This document shows positions 61,030 through 64,000 of a stretch of DNA of 64,000 bases, one piece after another. The DNA lies in assembly GCF_018327705.1 (NCBI RefSeq), contig NZ_BNEM01000001.1:4154001-4218000 (forward strand). Direction: 5' to 3'. Source of the DNA: Catellatospora sp. TT07R-123. Lineage in GTDB: Bacteria; Actinomycetota; Actinomycetes; Mycobacteriales; Micromonosporaceae. Under the pieces are notes generated by a model. The model made no database searches and was not told the DNA's origin. It saw only the letters and a program-made list of their open reading frames with translations. The position numbers and the translations under genes are program-made. Numbering within the stretch: position 1 is the first letter of the stretch; every line of letters begins with the position of its first letter.

Positions 61030-61902
61030 GTGAATCGCCACGGTCGCCATGCCAGACGCGGCGGCAAACCAGGAACGTTGATGCCTCTAGCGCTCACGGT
61101 GATGTGCGCGGCGGGGCTGTTCATCGCCGGTGGAGTCGCCCGCGGCATGCAGTTCTTCAACGGACTCGTGCACCGCGTCGCCCCGAACCTGGCGCTGCCG
61201 ATGGTGCCGCCGCCCGAACTGCCGCCGGTACGGCTGGACACCGCGGGGTTCGCGAGCTGGGCGATGCTCGACCGGCGCACCGGCATCATGGCGGGCTCGA
61301 CCAACCTGGACGCCACCAGCGACACCATGTCCCTGGTCAAGGTATGGCTGGCCGCCGACTTCCTGCATCGCAACGAGACGCCGGACCAGGGCAGCCTCGA
61401 CCGGATCACCATCATGATCCGCGACTCGAACAACGCGGCGGCCGACGCCTTCTACGAGCGCAACGGCGGCCAGGTCGGGATCGAGCGCATGATCGAGACC
61501 TGCGGGCTGACCGACTCGGCGCCGTACGCGCAGCCCTGGTGGTCGAACACGACCGTGTCCGCGCGCGACGTGGCCCGGCTCGGAGCCTGCATCGCCGACG
61601 GCCGGGCGGCCGGGCCCACCTGGACCGGGTGGCTGCTGGACCAGATGCGCGGGGTGCGCGGTCCCGGCGATTTCGGGCCGCGTACGGCGTTCCCGCTGGA
61701 CGAGGCGGCGCACATCGCCATCAAGAACGGCTGGCTGCTGCGGGCCGAGGACCGGCTCTGGCACATGTCGTGCCTGGCGGTCAACGACGAGTGGAGCATC
61801 GGGGTGCTGCTGCGATACCCGTCGGAGCTGGGCTTCGAGCACGGCACACAGCTGTGCCAGTCCGTCGCCGCGCAACTGATGCCGGTCCTTACCGATCACT
61901 GA
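61030..61902 (+). CDS. beta-lactamase-fold serine hydrolase, membrane-anchored
   Basis: A 290-residue protein. A basic N-terminus and one helix (about 18-37) anchor it. SLVK (101-104) is the SxxK catalytic motif, DSNNAA (132-137) matches SDN and KNGW replaces KTG. This order fits the class A beta-lactamase/transpeptidase fold, as in lipoprotein LppW. Whether it cleaves beta-lactams or peptidoglycan is unknown. GTG start chosen because the following residues give the basic end of the anchor. Confidence 0.85.
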   Translation: MNRHGRHARRGGKPGTLMPLALTVMCAAGLFIAGGVARGMQFFNGLVHRVAPNLALPMVPPPELPPVRLDTAGFASWAMLDRRTGIMAGSTNLDATSDTMSLVKVWLAADFLHRNETPDQGSLDRITIMIRDSNNAAADAFYERNGGQVGIERMIETCGLTDSAPYAQPWWSNTTVSARDVARLGACIADGRAAGPTWTGWLLDQMRGVRGPGDFGPRTAFPLDEAAHIAIKNGWLLRAEDRLWHMSCLAVNDEWSIGVLLRYPSELGFEHGTQLCQSVAAQLMPVLTDH

Positions 61903-61938
61903 GCGTCACCGCGCGCGCCGAAAGTCAGCACGGATGAA

Positions 61939-61981
61939 GAAGGGCACCTTCTCCTCGCCAGGCGAGGAGAAGGTGCCCTTC
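61939..61981. terminator. AAGGGCACCTT palindromic terminator
   Basis: Two perfect 21-base arms with one central base between the convergent hydrolase and PaaN genes. The architecture and core are the same as at 36724. Confidence 0.8.
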
Positions 61982-61990
61982 CCCACCTCG

Positions 61991-63634
61991 CTAGGCGGGG
62001 CGGCGCGATTGGACGGTGCGGAACCGGGACGCCACGAACGCGCCGTCGGTCAGCGCCGCGTTGGCCGCCGCGTTCGCCCCCGACGCGTGGAAGTCGGAGA
62101 ACGCCGCCGACTGGTTCACGAAGACGCCGCCGGTGAGGTTCGCCGACAGGTGCACGCCGACCTCCAGGGACGCCTGCTCGACCGCGTCGAGCACGGCCTC
62201 GTCGGTGCTGTACACCGCCGCGGTCAGCGCGCCCTTGGCGCCGACGGTCTGCCGGAACACCTCGATGCTCGCGCGCGTGCTCGCGGTCGGCACCGCGAAG
62301 GTCACCGGGCCGAAGCACTCCGCGGCATAGCCGTCGGTCGCCGTCACGATCATGGGGGTACGGCACACCGCCCCCGGGTACGCCGGGTGGGCCAGCTCGG
62401 TCGAGTCGAGCACCACGTCACCCAGCTTGCGGGCGCCGTCCATCCGCTCCAGCACCGCGTCGTTGACGATCGCGCCGGTCAGCTCGACCGCCTTGGCCGC
62501 GTCGCCGGTGATCGCCCGCACCGCGTCGGCCACCCCGGCCACGACCTCGTCGAAGCTCTTGTGCCCGGCCTCGGTCTCGATCCCGGCCGCCGGGATGAGC
62601 AGGTTCTGCGGGGTGGTGCACATCTGGCCGCTGTACAGCGTCAGCGAGAAGGCCAGGTTGCGGCACATGCCCGCGAAGTCGCCGGTCGAGTCGACGATGA
62701 CCGTGTTGACCCCGGCCTTCTCGGTGTACACCTGCGCCTGGCGGGCGTTGTCCTCCAGCCAGTCGCCGAACGCGGTTGACCCGGTGAAGTCGATGATGCG
62801 CACCTCCGGCCGCAGCGCCAGCTCGGCCGCGACCGGGTTGTCCCGCGTGTCGACGGCCAGCTGCACCGTGTTCGGGTCGAGCCCGGCCTCGGCCAGCACC
62901 TCGCGCGCCACCTGCACCGTGATCGCCAGCGGCAGCACCGCGCCCGGGTGCGGCTTGACCAGCACCGGGTTGCCGGTGACCAGCGAGGCGAACAGGCCCG
63001 GCCACGAGTTCCAGGTCGGGAACGTGTTGCACCCGATCACGAGCCCGATGCCGCGCGGCACCACGTGGTACGTCTTGGCCAGCGTGTCGGCCTTCTTCGT
63101 CCAGACCACCGACGACACCTGCCGGGTCTGCTCCGCGTAGCCGTAGGCGACCGCCTCCAGGGCGCGGTCCAGCGCGTGCGGGCCGCCGGCCTGGAAGGCC
63201 ATCACGTACGGCTGGCCGGTGGTCGCGTGCACCGCGTTGGCCAGCTCGAACACGCGCTTGTGCAGCCGCGCCAGAATCTCCAGGCACACCCCGGCGCGCA
63301 CGCGCGGACCGGCGTCCCGCCACGAGGGCAGCGCCGCGGTGGCGGCGGCGATCAGAGCATCGACGCCCGTACGCGGGTAGCGCACGCCCAGCGCGACGCC
63401 GAACGGCGACTGCTCCGGCGCGACCCGGTCCTGTGCGGGCTGGTCCAGCGGGAAGTCCTTGCCCAGCAGCGCCTCGAAGGCGGCCTTGCCGTCGGCGGCG
63501 GCGGTCTCGCCGTACACCTTCGGGCTGGGCGACTCGGGGTAGGCCGACCAGTAGCCGCGCTCGGTGATCGCCCGCAGCGCGCCGGTCAGCAGCTCCTCGT
63601 GGGTGGCGAAGAGGTCGGTGACGGTAGCAGTCAT
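61991..63634 (-). CDS. paaN: aldehyde dehydrogenase-type PaaN protein (phenylacetate degradation)
   Basis: A 547-residue ALDH-superfamily protein. IGCNTFPTWNSW and FTGSTAFGDWLE hold the NAD site; SGQMCTTPQNLL has the catalytic Cys; a Glu precedes it by about 30 residues in EKAGVNTVIV. The whole agrees with PaaN2, which oxidises an aldehyde intermediate of phenylacetate ring cleavage. The ATG at 63634 lies 7 nt after CATGAT and fits the family length. No other paa genes are in the window. Confidence 0.88.
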   Translation of the reverse strand: MTATVTDLFATHEELLTGALRAITERGYWSAYPESPSPKVYGETAAADGKAAFEALLGKDFPLDQPAQDRVAPEQSPFGVALGVRYPRTGVDALIAAATAALPSWRDAGPRVRAGVCLEILARLHKRVFELANAVHATTGQPYVMAFQAGGPHALDRALEAVAYGYAEQTRQVSSVVWTKKADTLAKTYHVVPRGIGLVIGCNTFPTWNSWPGLFASLVTGNPVLVKPHPGAVLPLAITVQVAREVLAEAGLDPNTVQLAVDTRDNPVAAELALRPEVRIIDFTGSTAFGDWLEDNARQAQVYTEKAGVNTVIVDSTGDFAGMCRNLAFSLTLYSGQMCTTPQNLLIPAAGIETEAGHKSFDEVVAGVADAVRAITGDAAKAVELTGAIVNDAVLERMDGARKLGDVVLDSTELAHPAYPGAVCRTPMIVTATDGYAAECFGPVTFAVPTASTRASIEVFRQTVGAKGALTAAVYSTDEAVLDAVEQASLEVGVHLSANLTGGVFVNQSAAFSDFHASGANAAANAALTDGAFVASRFRTVQSRRPA

Positions 63635-63678
63635 GTCTGCCATCATGCCCGACGGCGTGACCGCGGCCACCATCCGCG

Positions 63679-64000
63679 TCAGCATTCGCGCACCTTGAAG
63701 TCGTCGTCGACCTCGATGTACGCGTGCGACACATAGATGCCCTCACCCACCCTGTCCCACAGGTCGGTGCTGCGCACCGTGCCGTCGACCTTGTCGCCGC
63801 GCACCTGGCACCGGATCGGCACCTGCGCGTGCTCGGCCGCCCCGCCGCGCACCGCGGCCCCCAGCCGCGGCCCCGACCGCACCCGCAACGGCTCGCCCTT
63901 GGGCGTGTCCACCGTCCCCCGGTCGCCGTCCCCCGTCCACAGGAAGGTGACGTCCACCCAGTCGTTGCGGTCCAGCCCCAGCCCGTCCCAGAACGCCCCG
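63679..64000 (-). CDS. hypothetical protein, 5' end outside window
   Basis: The frame stays open to the window edge (sequence GLDRNDWVDVTFLWTG), so the start is beyond base 64000. About 107 residues are visible; the end has VPIRCQVRG and a terminal Cys in KVREC, perhaps a disulfide. Small beta-rich extracytoplasmic domain; the family is not recognised. It precedes the PaaN gene by 44 bp on the same strand. Confidence 0.65.
   Translation of the reverse strand, partial: GAFWDGLGLDRNDWVDVTFLWTGDGDRGTVDTPKGEPLRVRSGPRLGAAVRGGAAEHAQVPIRCQVRGDKVDGTVRSTDLWDRVGEGIYVSHAYIEVDDDFKVREC

Overview
The window is high-GC, densely coded chromosomal DNA of an actinomycete, most likely of the family Micromonosporaceae (inference). 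The signs are mycothiol genes (mshA, mshD and a mycothiol-dependent maleylpyruvate isomerase-fold enzyme), a GlnR regulator, CIRCE-controlled groEL, a SAM-IV riboswitch, actinobacterial Cys-rich leader peptide logic, and many start codons placed 6-8 nt after a TANNNT -10 box (leaderless transcripts). I see no rRNA, tRNA, CRISPR, prophage, transposase or natural-product cluster. This is core genome.

Layout. 1-2.3 kb: a Pro/Ser-rich membrane protein cut by the window edge and a membrane-anchored degenerate kinase. 2.4-8.3 kb: macro-domain protein, YbjN protein, mshA, an SDR, a methyltransferase, a repeat-rich convergent gap with two tiny coupled membrane proteins, and murB. 8.4-13 kb: mycothiol-dependent enzyme, LacI regulator, large membrane endonuclease/phosphatase-fold protein. 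13-16.2 kb: EI24 protein, alpha/beta hydrolase, and a DUF2516 / HbhA-like / XRE cluster like the mycobacterial hbhA locus. 16.4-22.6 kb: asparaginase, BKACE enzyme, ygfZ-fur, pabC, thiolase, Nudix hydrolase. 22.7-30.2 kb: pstSCAB behind a PHO box, a beta-propeller-like membrane protein, mshD and glnR. 30.4-36.6 kb: membrane protein plus LmeA-like lipoprotein, then a sulfur block (leader peptide, two-rhodanese sulfurtransferase, DUF1416 partner, DsrE), a nitrobindin-like protein and an oxidoreductase. 36.7-39.6 kb: Pit phosphate permease with its DUF47 partner and PPK2, with a second PHO box between them. 39.6-49.1 kb: DUF402, DinG helicase, a stand-alone GroES-like protein, AI-2E permease, PrsW protease, riboswitch-controlled class V aminotransferase, FUSC permease, HD hydrolase, DUF4031. 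49.2-64 kb: glycolate-oxidase-type flavoprotein, glpD divergent from a multi-spanning subtilisin, GNAT, sugar porter, groEL, membrane protein, cspA, beta-lactamase-fold hydrolase, PaaN-type dehydrogenase and a cut-off ORF.

Themes. Phosphate genes (pst, pit, ppk2) occur at two sites, each with an 11-nt-spaced GTTCACC direct repeat; glnR lies nearby, as in streptomycetes. Sulfur and thiol metabolism is spread through the window: mycothiol synthesis, SAM-IV riboswitch, cysteine leader peptide, sulfurtransferases.

The least expected signal is in the gaps between genes. Two families of exactly 61-bp imperfect palindromes carrying GATC at or near both ends (four copies each) sit at 3' ends of genes. 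Related GATC-bounded hairpins of 74-75 bp, a perfect 31-bp inverted repeat and a family of AAGGGCACCTT palindromes fill other gaps. Some genes take their stop codon from the repeat, and one repeat ends directly against a start codon.
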